The notes beneath the pieces were generated by a model, which was given only the letters and a program-made list of their open reading frames with translations, did not search any database and was not told where the DNA came from. From NCBI GenBank assembly GCA_007693605.1, contig REDG01000046.1:1-64000 (forward strand): a stretch of DNA of 64,000 bases, in the 5' to 3' direction. The stretch's first letter is position 1; the number at the start of each line of letters is the position of its first letter. The position numbers and the translations under genes were made by a program. Below are positions 44,002 to 52,891 of this stretch, piece by piece. The DNA is from Bradymonadales bacterium. Lineage in GTDB: Bacteria > Bdellovibrionota > UBA2394.

Positions 44002-44880
44002 ATGAAAAAGATAGATAAAGCGCGAAACGAACTTCTCTCCCGAATCCCTCCAGTTGTTGCCGAACATGTTCTAGGACATGAGCTCTCAAAAGTGGGCCAA
44101 CAATATAAGCTTGGAGAAAGCACTCGCCTTCGACTTAAGCGAGAGCCACGAAAAGTCTCTTTGAAGTGGGGCGCAAGCCCTATTCTCAACATAAAGTCAT
44201 ACAAATCAACTTTCGATAAGTTGGAGCTTATCCAAGCCTTCTGTAATCCTCTCTCTCGATACTATGTCTCCCACTATTCAGCACTCTATTGGAACGAGTT
44301 GGTCCAACAGCAGCCAAAAGATTATTACCTCACAAGAGAAGCTCAAGCCAGGCGCCCTGTGCACACAAACGACTACGACCCAGACCGCATTAAGCAGGCC
44401 TTTCTGAAAAGCCCAAGGCATACCTCACAATTTGCATCTTACAGAGACTCCAAAATTTACCTTATTGAGAAGCAAGGTCTCAGTGAGATGGGTGTTACAA
44501 CAAAAACTATCGAGATTCAAAAGACACCAATAAGCTTACGCCTAACAAACATTGAACGAACCCTGATTGATTCAGTTATATCCCCCTTCTATTCGGGAGG
44601 AATCCTCACTGTTATAGCGGCATTCGATAAAGCAAAAATAAACATTAGGGATCTCTACAACATTTATGAGAAATATTCTCTGTTCTATCCCTACTGGCAA
44701 GCAATTGGATTTATACTCGAGAATGTTAAAGGTAGAGAGTTGGCGGAAGACTGGAAGTCATTTTTTGACATGAATAAATCTTCCGCCTTTTATCTTGATA
44801 GACAGTTTAGAAGCGATTGGCTCTACTCGGAACCCTGGAAACTATACTACCCCCGAGGAGTCTTTCATGATTCACATTGA
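44002..44880 (+). CDS. AbiEi-family antitoxin / autorepressor (type IV toxin-antitoxin)
   Basis: This 292-residue protein has family marks SRYYVSHYSALYWNELV and NIERTLIDSVISPFYSGGI, the conserved central and C-terminal segments of AbiEi. Known AbiEi antitoxins oppose the AbiEii nucleotidyltransferase without binding it and repress their own operon through an N-terminal winged helix. Here the first 80 residues do not show a clear winged-helix pattern, so the DNA-binding end is diverged. Two perfect palindromes lie just upstream. The end overlaps abiEii by 14 bp. Codon use is AT-richer than in neighbouring genes, consistent with transfer. Confidence 0.85.
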   Translation: MKKIDKARNELLSRIPPVVAEHVLGHELSKVGQQYKLGESTRLRLKREPRKVSLKWGASPILNIKSYKSTFDKLELIQAFCNPLSRYYVSHYSALYWNELVQQQPKDYYLTREAQARRPVHTNDYDPDRIKQAFLKSPRHTSQFASYRDSKIYLIEKQGLSEMGVTTKTIEIQKTPISLRLTNIERTLIDSVISPFYSGGILTVIAAFDKAKINIRDLYNIYEKYSLFYPYWQAIGFILENVKGRELAEDWKSFFDMNKSSAFYLDRQFRSDWLYSEPWKLYYPRGVFHDSH

Positions 44881-45736
44881 TCAAGTTATAGAGACATGCC
44901 TCACAGCCATCTATTCAAAGGATATTCTCAGCGAAAAACTCTTCCTTAAAGGTGGACAGGCGCTTCGATTAGCCCACAATTTGAAATCCAGGCTTTCGCG
45001 TGATGTCGACTTTTCAACTCCTTCAAAGATTGAGGAAGAAGACTTATATTTTACTCATTTCGAGGAGTCTTTAAAAACAGAATTCTCAGCCAATGGGTTT
45101 CATTTGTTTGACTTCAGATATGTTAGAAGACCGGAGAAAAGAGACGGGGATGCGCCAGATTTCTGGGCAGGTTGGGCTGTTGATTTCAAATTAATAGAAA
45201 AGGAAAAAGCGGATTTGTCTCTATCCCAACTGCGAAGAGAGGCTATCATTCCTGAAGAATCTGAGTCCTCAGGAATTTTGATCGACATAAGTGAATACGA
45301 GTATTGTGATTCAGTTGACCGAATCACACTCGGATCTGTTGAAATCAAGTCCTATTCGAGGGTGCTTTTGGTCCTTGAGAAAATTCGAGCAATTTGCCAG
45401 CAACACCCAGACTACCCCCACAAGAGGACCGCGAAAAATCGTGCAAGAGACTACTATGATATCGAAAGGCTTTATCAGAAGGTGCTTAGAGATGCGAACA
45501 AGGAGCAGCTTCTAAAGGAGGCCGCGAAACATTTAGAAAAAGTTTTCAAGGCGAAAAATGCCGACCTTCAACTATTGGACAAAATCTTTGAGTCCTCCTT
45601 TTATTCGCTCCAAGAAAAGGGGTGGGAGGCCACAAAAGGAACGATCTCTGAGAGGGTTGACAACTTTTCTTACTACAATGAAACCCTTAAGGGTATCGTC
45701 GAAGAGCTGAAGCAGGCAATGAGAGCCTATGAGTGA
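44867..45736 (+). CDS. AbiEii-family nucleotidyltransferase toxin
   Basis: The start is ATG 44867, with GAGGAG at 44855-44860; the frame is open a little further upstream inside abiEi. The 289-residue protein has KLFLKGGQALRLAHNLKSRL followed by SRDVDFS, with metal-binding Asp46 and Asp48 of the polymerase-beta nucleotidyltransferase fold. The Gly-Gly pair is followed by Gln where Ser is common. The later motifs LEKIRAICQQ and NRARDYYDIERL match the AbiEii/AbiGii family. Such toxins use nucleotides to block growth, in some systems aborting phage infection. The target here is not known. Confidence 0.87.
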   Translation: MIHIDQVIETCLTAIYSKDILSEKLFLKGGQALRLAHNLKSRLSRDVDFSTPSKIEEEDLYFTHFEESLKTEFSANGFHLFDFRYVRRPEKRDGDAPDFWAGWAVDFKLIEKEKADLSLSQLRREAIIPEESESSGILIDISEYEYCDSVDRITLGSVEIKSYSRVLLVLEKIRAICQQHPDYPHKRTAKNRARDYYDIERLYQKVLRDANKEQLLKEAAKHLEKVFKAKNADLQLLDKIFESSFYSLQEKGWEATKGTISERVDNFSYYNETLKGIVEELKQAMRAYE

Positions 45737-45790
45737 AGCTCGCGATCGGCTTGAAAAAATGTTTCGGGGTTGGGCATATCGGCCTTGACC

Positions 45791-45879
45791 CCGAACTGAA
45801 ATCGCCCTTCAAAGAGCTTCAAATCGAGGCTTTGGTCAGATTGAAGTTGACACTCCTTTGGCAGCTGGACCAGTCTAGG
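45791..45879 (+). repeat. 89-bp direct repeat, right copy
   Basis: This copy matches 43536-43624 at 87 of 89 positions. In the GGDEF reading frame the two changes are one Ser-to-Thr codon and one silent change, and the stop codon is kept. It ends 3 bp before the AGCS start. Confidence 0.9.
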
Positions 45880-45882
45880 TAG

Positions 45883-47550
45883 GTGCTTGAGCAGTTCAAT
45901 AATATTTTAGGAATTGCCAACAGCTTTCTTTGGCATGATGTGGTGCTTTACACCCTACTTGCCACCGGCCTTCTATTTACCTTTTGGAGCGGCTTCTGCC
46001 AGTTTCGGGCTCTTACTCACGGCAGTCGAGTGATCACCGGAAAATATGACCGAGCTTCAGAACCTGGGGCCATCAGCCATTTTCAAGCTTTGTCCGCGGC
46101 GCTATCGGCGACCGTAGGCCTGGGAAACATCGGAGGAGTTGCCATTGCCATTGCTCTCGGCGGACCCGGTGCTGTCTTTTGGATGTGGGTCGTCGGGATT
46201 GTAGGGATGGCCCTGAAAACAACCGAAGTCACCTTGGCGATGCTCTATCGAAATACAGATGAAAGGGACAACCCTCACGGCGGTCCGATGTGGGTTGCAA
46301 AGGAAGGCTTTGCAAAACTCAGCCCCCGTTTAGCCGGCTTTGGGAGCGCCCTGGGCGCCGTCTTCTGCATCACCTTGCTGATCTCTGCGGTCACTGGTGG
46401 AAATATGTTTCAGGCCTGGAATGTAGGACTTCTGACTCAAAGCTATTTCGGAGTTCCCAGTATCGTCAGCGGCGTTGTCTTAGCCATTGTCGTGGGCCTC
46501 GTCATCATTGGTGGAATCAAGAGAATCGGCAAGGTGGCCGGAACGCTCGTTCCCTTTATGTGCGGCCTGTATGTGGTGGCCGCTCTTTTTGTTTTGGCCA
46601 ATAACTTTTCAGATCTGCCTGAAATCTTTGCCCTCATCTTTCGGTCGGCCTTCAACCCCATTGAAGCTCAAGGGGCCTTTATTGGGGGCACCGCAGCCTC
46701 TGCATTTTTGTTTGGAATGAAGAGGGCCTTGTTTTCAAACGAAGCCGGTCAAGGTTCTGCCCCCATCGCCCATTCAGCGGCCAGAACCAGCGAGCCCGTA
46801 CGAGAAGGGGTCGTTGCCGGACTGGAGCCCTTCATCGACACTTTAGTGGTTTGCTCCATCACAGCCTTGGTGATTTTATCGAGTGGCGTTTGGAATCGAG
46901 GGCCCGATCTTGAACTGACTGAGCTTCCTCAATGGACGCAGCTAGAAAACGGCCGTTGGAGCTTGGAAGATGTGCCGGTCACCACTGCTCATGCGGGTTC
47001 CGTTGATTTACGCCCTGGCGATCAGGTTTTCATGCTGGTCGAGTTAGAAGAAGAGTCTTTGAGCTTTCGACAGAAGGTCTCTGGGAGTTTGGTGATGAGA
47101 GAGTCTGGACTTTGGACCAATTGGTCTGATTTCTCGTCTGAAGTGGAGCCTCAATTGGTTGACGGGGGAGTTTTTGCAGACTACCCGGGAGCCACTCTGA
47201 CTGGGCAGGCTTTTGATCGAGTCTTTCCGGGACTTGGCTTTTTCTTGGTCCCTCTTGCCGCTTGGCTGTTTGCGATCTCTACGATGATCTCTTGGAGCTA
47301 CTATGGCGAACAGGGAATCGTTTATCTGTTTGGACAACGCTGGGTGTTCAGTTACCGACTGATTTATTGTCTCCTCATTATCGCCGGCTGCGCTGGCTTC
47401 ATTCAGACCGAAGCAGAGCTCGACAATCTCACGGGCTTGGGAACTGGCGTGATGCTGTTTGCCAACATCCCGATCATGCTCATCTTTGGACATCAAGCGA
47501 TGAAGGCCTATCATAGTTATATCCGTCGCCTAAAGGCCAAAGAGTTTTAA
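45883..47550 (+). CDS. Alanine/glycine:cation symporter (AGCS family)
   Basis: This 555-residue inner-membrane transporter starts GTG 45883. Signatures: FRALTHGSRVITGKYD, GAISHFQALSAALSATVGLG, NIGGVAIAIALGGPGAVFWMWVVG (quoted here only as a region near residues 79-103), and LFSNEAGQGSAPIAHSAART. It couples Na+ or H+ to uptake of alanine or glycine. An extra-long hydrophilic loop of about 95 residues follows VILSSGVWNRG (about 330-430) before the last helices. It probably once followed the GGDEF gene directly; the AbiE island now separates them. Confidence 0.9.
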   Translation: MLEQFNNILGIANSFLWHDVVLYTLLATGLLFTFWSGFCQFRALTHGSRVITGKYDRASEPGAISHFQALSAALSATVGLGNIGGVAIAIALGGPGAVFWMWVVGIVGMALKTTEVTLAMLYRNTDERDNPHGGPMWVAKEGFAKLSPRLAGFGSALGAVFCITLLISAVTGGNMFQAWNVGLLTQSYFGVPSIVSGVVLAIVVGLVIIGGIKRIGKVAGTLVPFMCGLYVVAALFVLANNFSDLPEIFALIFRSAFNPIEAQGAFIGGTAASAFLFGMKRALFSNEAGQGSAPIAHSAARTSEPVREGVVAGLEPFIDTLVVCSITALVILSSGVWNRGPDLELTELPQWTQLENGRWSLEDVPVTTAHAGSVDLRPGDQVFMLVELEEESLSFRQKVSGSLVMRESGLWTNWSDFSSEVEPQLVDGGVFADYPGATLTGQAFDRVFPGLGFFLVPLAAWLFAISTMISWSYYGEQGIVYLFGQRWVFSYRLIYCLLIIAGCAGFIQTEAELDNLTGLGTGVMLFANIPIMLIFGHQAMKAYHSYIRRLKAKEF

Positions 47551-47574
47551 TCAACTGAAGCCCAAAGCCAGAAA

Positions 47575-47610
47575 CGCAGCCGCCGGCAGATGGGCCCTTA
47601 GCGCCAGTCC
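47575..47610 (-). repeat. MITE-like element, terminal fragment
   Basis: CGCAGCCGCCGGCAGATGGG followed by CCCTTAGCGCCAGTCC, the same central-block-to-end junction as at 51056 and 321-444. It lies between convergent genes and touches the stop codon of the PpiC gene. Confidence 0.6.
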
Positions 47611-48083
47611 TAGTCGGGTAATCTCATCAATATATGATACCCATACGGCGATCGTCTTGGGTGATATTCTAGAAAGCCGATCTCTCCGACTCGTAGTCTG
47701 AAGGCCAGGCTGGCGAACCCGCTGACCATTTGTCCTCTGGGAAATTCATTGCCCTGAAGGCTCACTCCAAAGTTTGCCAGCTCATAGACTCCTGGGACTT
47801 GATCGTCGGAATACTGTTGCACGAGATTCGAGAATTCGGAGGGTTTTGCTTTAGCTCTTTCATACAAAGAGCGAGCGAGCTCCTCGGCCTCTGCCTGAGT
47901 TCTTGAGACTCTCTCGTTGGGAAGGCTCCCTGAAACCCCAATCAACAGATGCTGCACCCGTACTCGTCGGGGCTCTTCTTGTGTCGCACGGGGAAGCTCC
48001 GAAGGGTCTTGGCGCTTCTCTTGACAAGAAAGCATCGCAAATGAACCCACCAACAAAAACAAAATCCCTACAGACTTCAACAT
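47610..48083 (-). CDS. PpiC-type peptidyl-prolyl isomerase lipoprotein
   Basis: This 157-residue protein has a lipoprotein signal (LLVGSFAMLSCQ, lipidated Cys at about 20). A single parvulin domain follows: RVQHLLIGVSG, FSNLVQQYSDD, GQMVSGFASLAFRLRVGEIG and SPYGYHILMRLPD. It probably assists folding of exported proteins in the periplasm, anchored by lipid. Maturation would need Lgt and LspA, both encoded later in this window. Confidence 0.85.
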   Translation of the reverse strand: MLKSVGILFLLVGSFAMLSCQEKRQDPSELPRATQEEPRRVRVQHLLIGVSGSLPNERVSRTQAEAEELARSLYERAKAKPSEFSNLVQQYSDDQVPGVYELANFGVSLQGNEFPRGQMVSGFASLAFRLRVGEIGFLEYHPRRSPYGYHILMRLPD

Positions 48084-48140
48084 CTTTCAAATTGCTCCCA
48101 AAGATTGCGAGACATGAAACTCCCTGCTACTTCTTTTGGT

Positions 48141-48863
48141 ATGGCAGGCCATAACAAATGGAGTAAAGTAAAAAGACTTAAAGCCGTCACGGATGCCAAA
48201 AAGTCCGCTCTTTACGGAAAATACATCAAAGAGATCACTGTGGCCGCAAAGCTTGGCGGAGCCGATCCGGACGGCAATGCTCGCCTCAGAAAAGCGATTT
48301 CGGACGCCAAGGCTCAGAGCGTACCAAAAGATAATATTGAAAGAGCCTTGAAGAAGGCGGCAGGCGAAAGCTCAGAGGCCCAACTTGAAGAACTCACTTA
48401 CGAAGGATATGGCCCCCAGGGCGTGGCTGTTCTTGTCGAGTGCGTCACAGACAAAAGAACGCGCACCCAACCTGAGCTAAGGAAAATCTTTGAGAAAAAT
48501 GGTGGCAGCATTGCCGAAGCAGGGGCAGTGGCATGGGGATTTGAGCGGAAAGGCTTGATTTTGGTTCAGACGGATGAGGTCACAGAGGAGAAGCTCACGG
48601 AGTTTGCCGTAGAGTCTGGAGCTGAAGACATTCAGGTCGCGAGCGAGGGTTACGAGATCATCACCGCCCCCACAGAGTTTCTGAGAGTTTATGCGGCCTT
48701 CGAAAAGGAAGGAGTTAAAATGGAATTGGCTGAACTCAGCTTCATTCCCTTGAACAAGGTTCCTGTGGCGGCTGATCAGCTAGAGGGCCTTCAGAAGTTG
48801 ATTGAAAGCCTTGAAGACCACGAGGCCGTTCAGCGCGTGACCACCAACGCAGACTTCGGTTAA
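48141..48863 (+). CDS. yebC: YebC/PmpR family regulatory protein
   Basis: This 240-residue protein begins MAGHNKWSKVKRLKAVTDAK, the invariant family start, so ATG 48141 is chosen although the frame opens at 48105. It continues NARLRKAISDAKAQSVPKDN, then YEGYGPQGVAVLVECVTDKR and GAVAWGFERKG. YebC proteins bind DNA or ribosomes; recent work on the family links them to relief of ribosome stalling. It directly precedes the ruv genes, a common arrangement. Confidence 0.93.
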   Translation: MAGHNKWSKVKRLKAVTDAKKSALYGKYIKEITVAAKLGGADPDGNARLRKAISDAKAQSVPKDNIERALKKAAGESSEAQLEELTYEGYGPQGVAVLVECVTDKRTRTQPELRKIFEKNGGSIAEAGAVAWGFERKGLILVQTDEVTEEKLTEFAVESGAEDIQVASEGYEIITAPTEFLRVYAAFEKEGVKMELAELSFIPLNKVPVAADQLEGLQKLIESLEDHEAVQRVTTNADFG

Positions 48864-48903
48864 ACTCAGAGCGAGTGAATTTGGTGGAGGTTAAATCAAA
48901 AGC

Positions 48904-49455
48904 ATGATTCTTTTGGCGATCGATCCCGGAAGCTTAAAGACGGGCTTTGCCATCATGAAGCAAGAGGCCGGTCGGCTCGTTCGCCTCAGCTCAGGCGCAC
49001 TTTTCTTGGACGCTCAACAGGCTCTTCCTCAGAGGCTCGTTTGCCTCGCCCAAGACATAGAAGAGCTCATTCAAAAGTACAAGCCAACAGAACTCGCCAT
49101 TGAGAAAACCTTTTTTGCCAAGAACGCTCAATCTGCCCTCACTCTGGGTCAAGCTCGCGGAGTGCTGATTTTAAAGGCCGCGGAGCACAGACTTGAGATC
49201 TTTGAGTATAGCGCCACACAAGTGAAGTCCTCGCTCTGCGGCTCCGGAAGAGCCTCTAAGGACCAGATCGCCTTCATGGTCCGCCAGCTACTAAAACTGC
49301 CTAAGACTTTCGAATTTTCCGGCAACGACGAGGCAGATGCACTTGCCATCGGCCTCACACACGGACAGACTAGGGGAAAATTGGGGGTTTCAAGCCATGA
49401 TCGCGCAACTTCGAGGAAAACTTCTTCTAAAGACTCCAACCCAATCCGTCATTGA
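48904..49455 (+). CDS. ruvC: Holliday junction endonuclease RuvC
   Basis: This 183-residue resolvase shows ILLAIDPGSLKTGFAIM (catalytic Asp), ELAIEKTFFAKNAQSALTLG (catalytic Glu) and NDEADALAIGLTHG (final acidic pair). A basic tail of about 20 residues extends past the usual end. It overlaps ruvA by 59 bp. Confidence 0.93.
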   Translation: MILLAIDPGSLKTGFAIMKQEAGRLVRLSSGALFLDAQQALPQRLVCLAQDIEELIQKYKPTELAIEKTFFAKNAQSALTLGQARGVLILKAAEHRLEIFEYSATQVKSSLCGSGRASKDQIAFMVRQLLKLPKTFEFSGNDEADALAIGLTHGQTRGKLGVSSHDRATSRKTSSKDSNPIRH

Positions 49456-49990
49456 TTGCTCCGGCGTCGGATACGAAGTCAACCACACTCCCTTCACCGC
49501 AGAAAAAATGCCCCAAGGAGAAGTCAGTTTATATATCTACACCTATGTCAAAGAAGACATCCTCCAGCTCTACGGCTTCTACGATCCGGCAGAAAAGGAG
49601 AGCTTTAAACAGCTGATTCGAGTGAGCAGTGTGGGGCCAAAACTCGCCCTGAGTATTCTTTCCAGTTTGGCCTACCAAGAGCTTTGGTCCGCTGTTCAGG
49701 CCAGAGACTTCAGTCGGCTTCAGGGCATCCCAGGCATAGGCAAAAAAACTGCAGAGAGGCTCAGCTTAGAGCTTAAAGATCGAATTCCGAATATCAGCTT
49801 TCAACCAGGCCCCGCAGGAGCAACTTCTGGAAGTCAAGAGTTAGAGAGCATCCTCTTGAACCTGGGCTATCAACGAAATGAGGTTCAGCGCAGTTTGAAG
49901 AAGATCTCTGACTCAGACGAAAACTTTTATCAGGAACCTTTGGAGACGGCCGTCAGACGAGCATTGTCTGAATTGACCGGCTCAGCCTAG
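49397..49990 (+). CDS. ruvA: Holliday junction branch-migration protein RuvA
   Basis: This protein of about 197 residues starts MIAQLRGKLLLKTPTQSVID at ATG 49397, inside the ruvC 3' end; the frame opens at 49337. It has the OB fold at the N-terminus, helix-hairpin-helix motifs VSSVGPKLALSILS and LQGIPGIGKKTAERLSLEL, and a C-terminal domain that regulates RuvB. Confidence 0.94.
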   Translation: MIAQLRGKLLLKTPTQSVIDCSGVGYEVNHTPFTAEKMPQGEVSLYIYTYVKEDILQLYGFYDPAEKESFKQLIRVSSVGPKLALSILSSLAYQELWSAVQARDFSRLQGIPGIGKKTAERLSLELKDRIPNISFQPGPAGATSGSQELESILLNLGYQRNEVQRSLKKISDSDENFYQEPLETAVRRALSELTGSA

Positions 49991-50002
49991 AGAGGGAGTC
50001 TT

Positions 50003-51028
50003 ATGATTGTAGAGAGCACAGAAGCTTCAGAAAGCAGATTACTTAGCCAAGTCGCTCACGAGACAGAAGATTTCAACCAACTGCGACCCAAGCGCTTGGA
50101 GGACTTCATCGGGCAACGAAAGCTAAAAGAAAATTTGAGGGTGTTCATCGAAGCCGCGAAGATTCGGAAAGAGGCCCTGGATCATGTCTTGCTCTCTGGC
50201 CCGCCGGGTCTTGGAAAGACAAGCCTGTCTCATATCATTGCGAGAGAAATGGGCACGAACATTCGAGTCACCAGCGGCCCTGCCATTGAAAAGGCCGGCG
50301 ATCTTGCTGCAATTCTCACGCATTTAGAGGCTTACGATCTTGTCTTTATTGATGAGATTCACCGATTGCCTCGAACGGTGGAAGAGATTCTCTATCCGGC
50401 GATGGAAGACTTCAAACTGGATCTGACTGTTGGGGAAGGTCCGGCTGCGAGATCGCTTCGCTTGGACATTCCCCCCTTCACTTTAGTCGGGGCGACCACT
50501 CGAAGCGGAATGTTGACCTCTCCGCTTCGTTCGCGATTTGGCATTCCATTGCAGCTCGAGTTTTACACTCCAGACGAATTGACAGAGATTGTAAAACGCT
50601 CGGCTCAGATTCTTGGCATTGCGATTGAAGAAGAGGCGGCCTTCGAGATCGCCACAAGATCACGAAGCACCCCTCGCATTGCGAATCGCCTTCTGAAACG
50701 AGTACGAGATTTTGCTCAGACTCAGGGCCTAGACAAGATCACTCGCGGCTGCGCTGATCAGAGCCTTCTGAAGTTAGAGATTGATTCTCAGGGATGTGAC
50801 CCCATGGACAAGAAGTATCTTGGTTTACTGGTTGAGAGATTTCAGGGCGGCCCCGTTGGAATCGAAACCCTCAGCGCCTCTCTTCAAGAAGACCGAGAAA
50901 CTCTTGAAGACATTTACGAACCTTATCTGATGCAGGCGGGTTTTGTTTCGAGAACCTCTAGAGGTCGAGTCGCGACCGAGAAGGCTTATTCTCTTCTAGG
51001 AAGGAAGATGCCCAATAAACTCTTCTAG
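50003..51028 (+). CDS. ruvB: Holliday junction branch-migration ATPase RuvB
   Basis: This 341-residue AAA+ motor shows [18 protein letters not shown], Walker [18 protein letters not shown], Walker [36 protein letters not shown] and a C-terminal winged helix ([20 protein letters not shown]). GAGGGAG precedes the ATG. It is the last gene of yebC-ruvC-ruvA-ruvB. Confidence 0.96.
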   Translation: MIVESTEASESRLLSQVAHETEDFNQLRPKRLEDFIGQRKLKENLRVFIEAAKIRKEALDHVLLSGPPGLGKTSLSHIIAREMGTNIRVTSGPAIEKAGDLAAILTHLEAYDLVFIDEIHRLPRTVEEILYPAMEDFKLDLTVGEGPAARSLRLDIPPFTLVGATTRSGMLTSPLRSRFGIPLQLEFYTPDELTEIVKRSAQILGIAIEEEAAFEIATRSRSTPRIANRLLKRVRDFAQTQGLDKITRGCADQSLLKLEIDSQGCDPMDKKYLGLLVERFQGGPVGIETLSASLQEDRETLEDIYEPYLMQAGFVSRTSRGRVATEKAYSLLGRKMPNKLF

Positions 51029-51055
51029 TGGTCCAACCGGTAAATTGTTTCCGTA

Positions 51056-51098
51056 GCGACGCAGCCGCCGAAGCAGGTGGGCCCTTAGCGACACTCCC
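51056..51098 (-). repeat. MITE-like element, terminal fragment
   Basis: GCGACGCAGCCGCCGAAGCA, then GGTGGGCCCTTAGCGACACTCCC. It lies between the convergent ruvB and PilZ genes and ends 1 bp from the PilZ gene stop codon. Confidence 0.65.
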
Positions 51099-51099
51099 A

Positions 51100-52053
51100 T
51101 TAGACTGCAAGATGAAGGTTGATTAGATCTTCTTCCCTAGGAGAGAGGTGCTCAAACTTCACGCCCCAATGTTTTTGATCTTTCTGGTAGATCAGTCGAG
51201 CGTAACCCCGAACCGGTTGCTTGTTTTGAAGCATCAGTGAAAAGTTGAATTCTTTCGGGGGAGAGTCTGCTTGAATCAAACAACCTCCTGCTGAAAGAGA
51301 CCTCACTCGCACATCCTGGGCGAAAAGACTGTCGAAAGAATTGCACATCATCGAATGGTTCACAGGCTTTCGTCTCCACCGACGGCGAGCCCTCGAGCTA
51401 CTTCTCTTTACAACCGAAGGCTTAGAGCTTGAAAAATCACGCCTCATTTTCTGAAGATAATCCCGAGCGATTTGATTCTGAGGTTGCTTCTCAAGAAGTT
51501 TTCTAAAACATTGAGCTGACTTCTCAAAGCTCTCTTGCTGAAAATACAAGGCCCCCATCAAAATCAGAGCGCGAGAATGGCTGGGATTTCGATAGATCAA
51601 TTCTCGACAGTATTTCATGACTTGATTCGCATTCTTGCTGGCATAGGCAGCATCTGAAGCCATCTCCAACTCTTCAATATTCAGGCTAGAAATGTCCTTC
51701 AGCTCCACCAGTTCAAGAAGCCTCTCGTAGTTCTTTGCTTTGTATGCCCCACTCAGGCTTTCAAATGGAGTGCTCGGCTGAAGCCTCTTTAACTGATCGA
51801 TCACCTTTGAGAGACCAGAGAATTCTCGATGAACAATCTCTTTCTGAGAACTCGGTCGATCCACAGAGAGAAACCAAGACTTCAAACTCTCAAGTGCCTT
51901 AAGACACTCCGCGTCTGAGGATTGAATGAGATCAATGAAAGCTGTTACAATTCCCTGAGCTTTCAGGTCTTTACGAAATTTCTGCACCGCATTTCCTTCC
52001 TGCTCCAGAATATCAAAATATTGCAAGAGATGGGGGGCTGGTGCCAGGAACAA
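51100..52053 (-). CDS. TPR-PilZ domain protein, last gene of the Tad-like operon
   Basis: This 317-residue protein has helical TPR-like repeats in the middle (about 110-205; HSRALILMGALYFQQESFEK is one) and a Lys/Arg/Ser-rich linker. A C-terminal PilZ domain follows, with RRRWRRKP (basic c-di-GMP motif) and VRSLSAGGCLIQ (the S-x-x-G-G element), ending YARLIYQKDQKHWGVKFEHL. No membrane helix. It could couple c-di-GMP levels to the secretion ATPase encoded upstream in the same operon (10 bp gap to the previous gene). Function is inferred from domains and context. Confidence 0.72.
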   Translation of the reverse strand: MFLAPAPHLLQYFDILEQEGNAVQKFRKDLKAQGIVTAFIDLIQSSDAECLKALESLKSWFLSVDRPSSQKEIVHREFSGLSKVIDQLKRLQPSTPFESLSGAYKAKNYERLLELVELKDISSLNIEELEMASDAAYASKNANQVMKYCRELIYRNPSHSRALILMGALYFQQESFEKSAQCFRKLLEKQPQNQIARDYLQKMRRDFSSSKPSVVKRSSSRARRRWRRKPVNHSMMCNSFDSLFAQDVRVRSLSAGGCLIQADSPPKEFNFSLMLQNKQPVRGYARLIYQKDQKHWGVKFEHLSPREEDLINLHLAV

Positions 52054-52063
52054 AAGTTACCAG

Positions 52064-52891
52064 TCATTTTGAAGCTCCAAAGCAGACCTGTTGAGGCCGC
52101 AATAGATCGCAGATCTCAGAAACTTCTCTTCGAAGCTCCAAGGCTCGACGAGAGTCTCTTTGGTCTATCCTCCATGCCTCCCAATATTTCTCTTCGGCGC
52201 GACGAAGAATCTCTGATCTAAAGACTCCAAAATCTTGAGGATAGTCAGAGAAAAGAAGCTTCCGAGCCGCTCCTAAGATATCTTCGCTCAAAATAAGCTG
52301 CGTGATCTCTTCTTCAATCAAGGCCTTTTCACGCGCTCGAAGAACTTTCTCTGGATGACAAAACTGCGCCGCTCTTAGACTGTGCTCAAGCTGGCCGAGC
52401 TCCGCAAGGGCGAGCCTAAAGTTTTTCTGCCGAAGAGCCTCTGAAAAAATCCTATCTGAACTTTGCCAAGCCTCTTGCCACTCGACGGACTGGCCACTGA
52501 GCCAGAGGTCGAATGAAGGGCAAGCAAACTCTTCTTTCGAACGAAGTGACGAACAAGAGAAAATCAAAACAAGTAAAAGTCCAATCAATGAGAAGCCAAG
52601 CATTCCGAAAGACCTGTGAGAGCTTGAAAAACTGAAAGGTCGCCAGTCCACCGCCAGACTTCCTAGTTTGAAGATATGGCCTGGGGGCCATCGCTCCCGA
52701 CTACCCGTCTGAAAGTTCTCGAACTCTTCCCTCTTAAAGTCCAGCCGGCCCAAAAGAGCTTCGGCTTCAGGAACTTGAAAATCACAACTCTTGTCCGATC
52801 CGATCAGTATGTCTCTTGATTGAAATATCTTTCGACGAAGTTTCTCGCTTCTCGAATCCCAATATCGAAGATAGATGAGTTTAGGAATCAC
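52064..52891 (-). CDS. FHA-like domain membrane protein of the Tad-like operon
   Basis: This 275-residue protein has an N-terminal FHA-like beta-sandwich (about 1-80; ILIGSDKSCDFQVPEAEALL), one membrane helix at about 95-113 (MLGFSLIGLLLVLIF), and a helical C-terminal region of about 160 residues outside. The FHA phosphothreonine-binding residues are not clearly conserved. It overlaps the upstream T2SF gene by 11 bp. In type III and Tad-like machines, FHA-plus-helix proteins form part of the inner-membrane ring, so a structural role is plausible. Confidence 0.6.
   Translation of the reverse strand: MIPKLIYLRYWDSRSEKLRRKIFQSRDILIGSDKSCDFQVPEAEALLGRLDFKREEFENFQTGSRERWPPGHIFKLGSLAVDWRPFSFSSSHRSFGMLGFSLIGLLLVLIFSCSSLRSKEEFACPSFDLWLSGQSVEWQEAWQSSDRIFSEALRQKNFRLALAELGQLEHSLRAAQFCHPEKVLRAREKALIEEEITQLILSEDILGAARKLLFSDYPQDFGVFRSEILRRAEEKYWEAWRIDQRDSRRALELRREVSEICDLLRPQQVCFGASK

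Larger units (their letters stand above)
43625..45879. mobile_element. AbiE island inserted at the 3' end of the GGDEF gene (insert plus right repeat)
   Basis: The 2,166 bp between the 89-bp repeats (43625-45790) contain one MITE-like copy, two AT-rich palindromes and the abiEi-abiEii pair. The DNA is visibly richer in A+T than its flanks. Removing this segment with one repeat restores a tight junction: GGDEF stop TAG, then 3 or 4 bp later the AGG and GTG start of the AGCS gene. No integrase or transposase is present, so the insertion mechanism is not explained by the cassette. Direct repeats of host gene tail are the usual outcome of site-specific or homologous integration of a circle. Confidence 0.75.
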
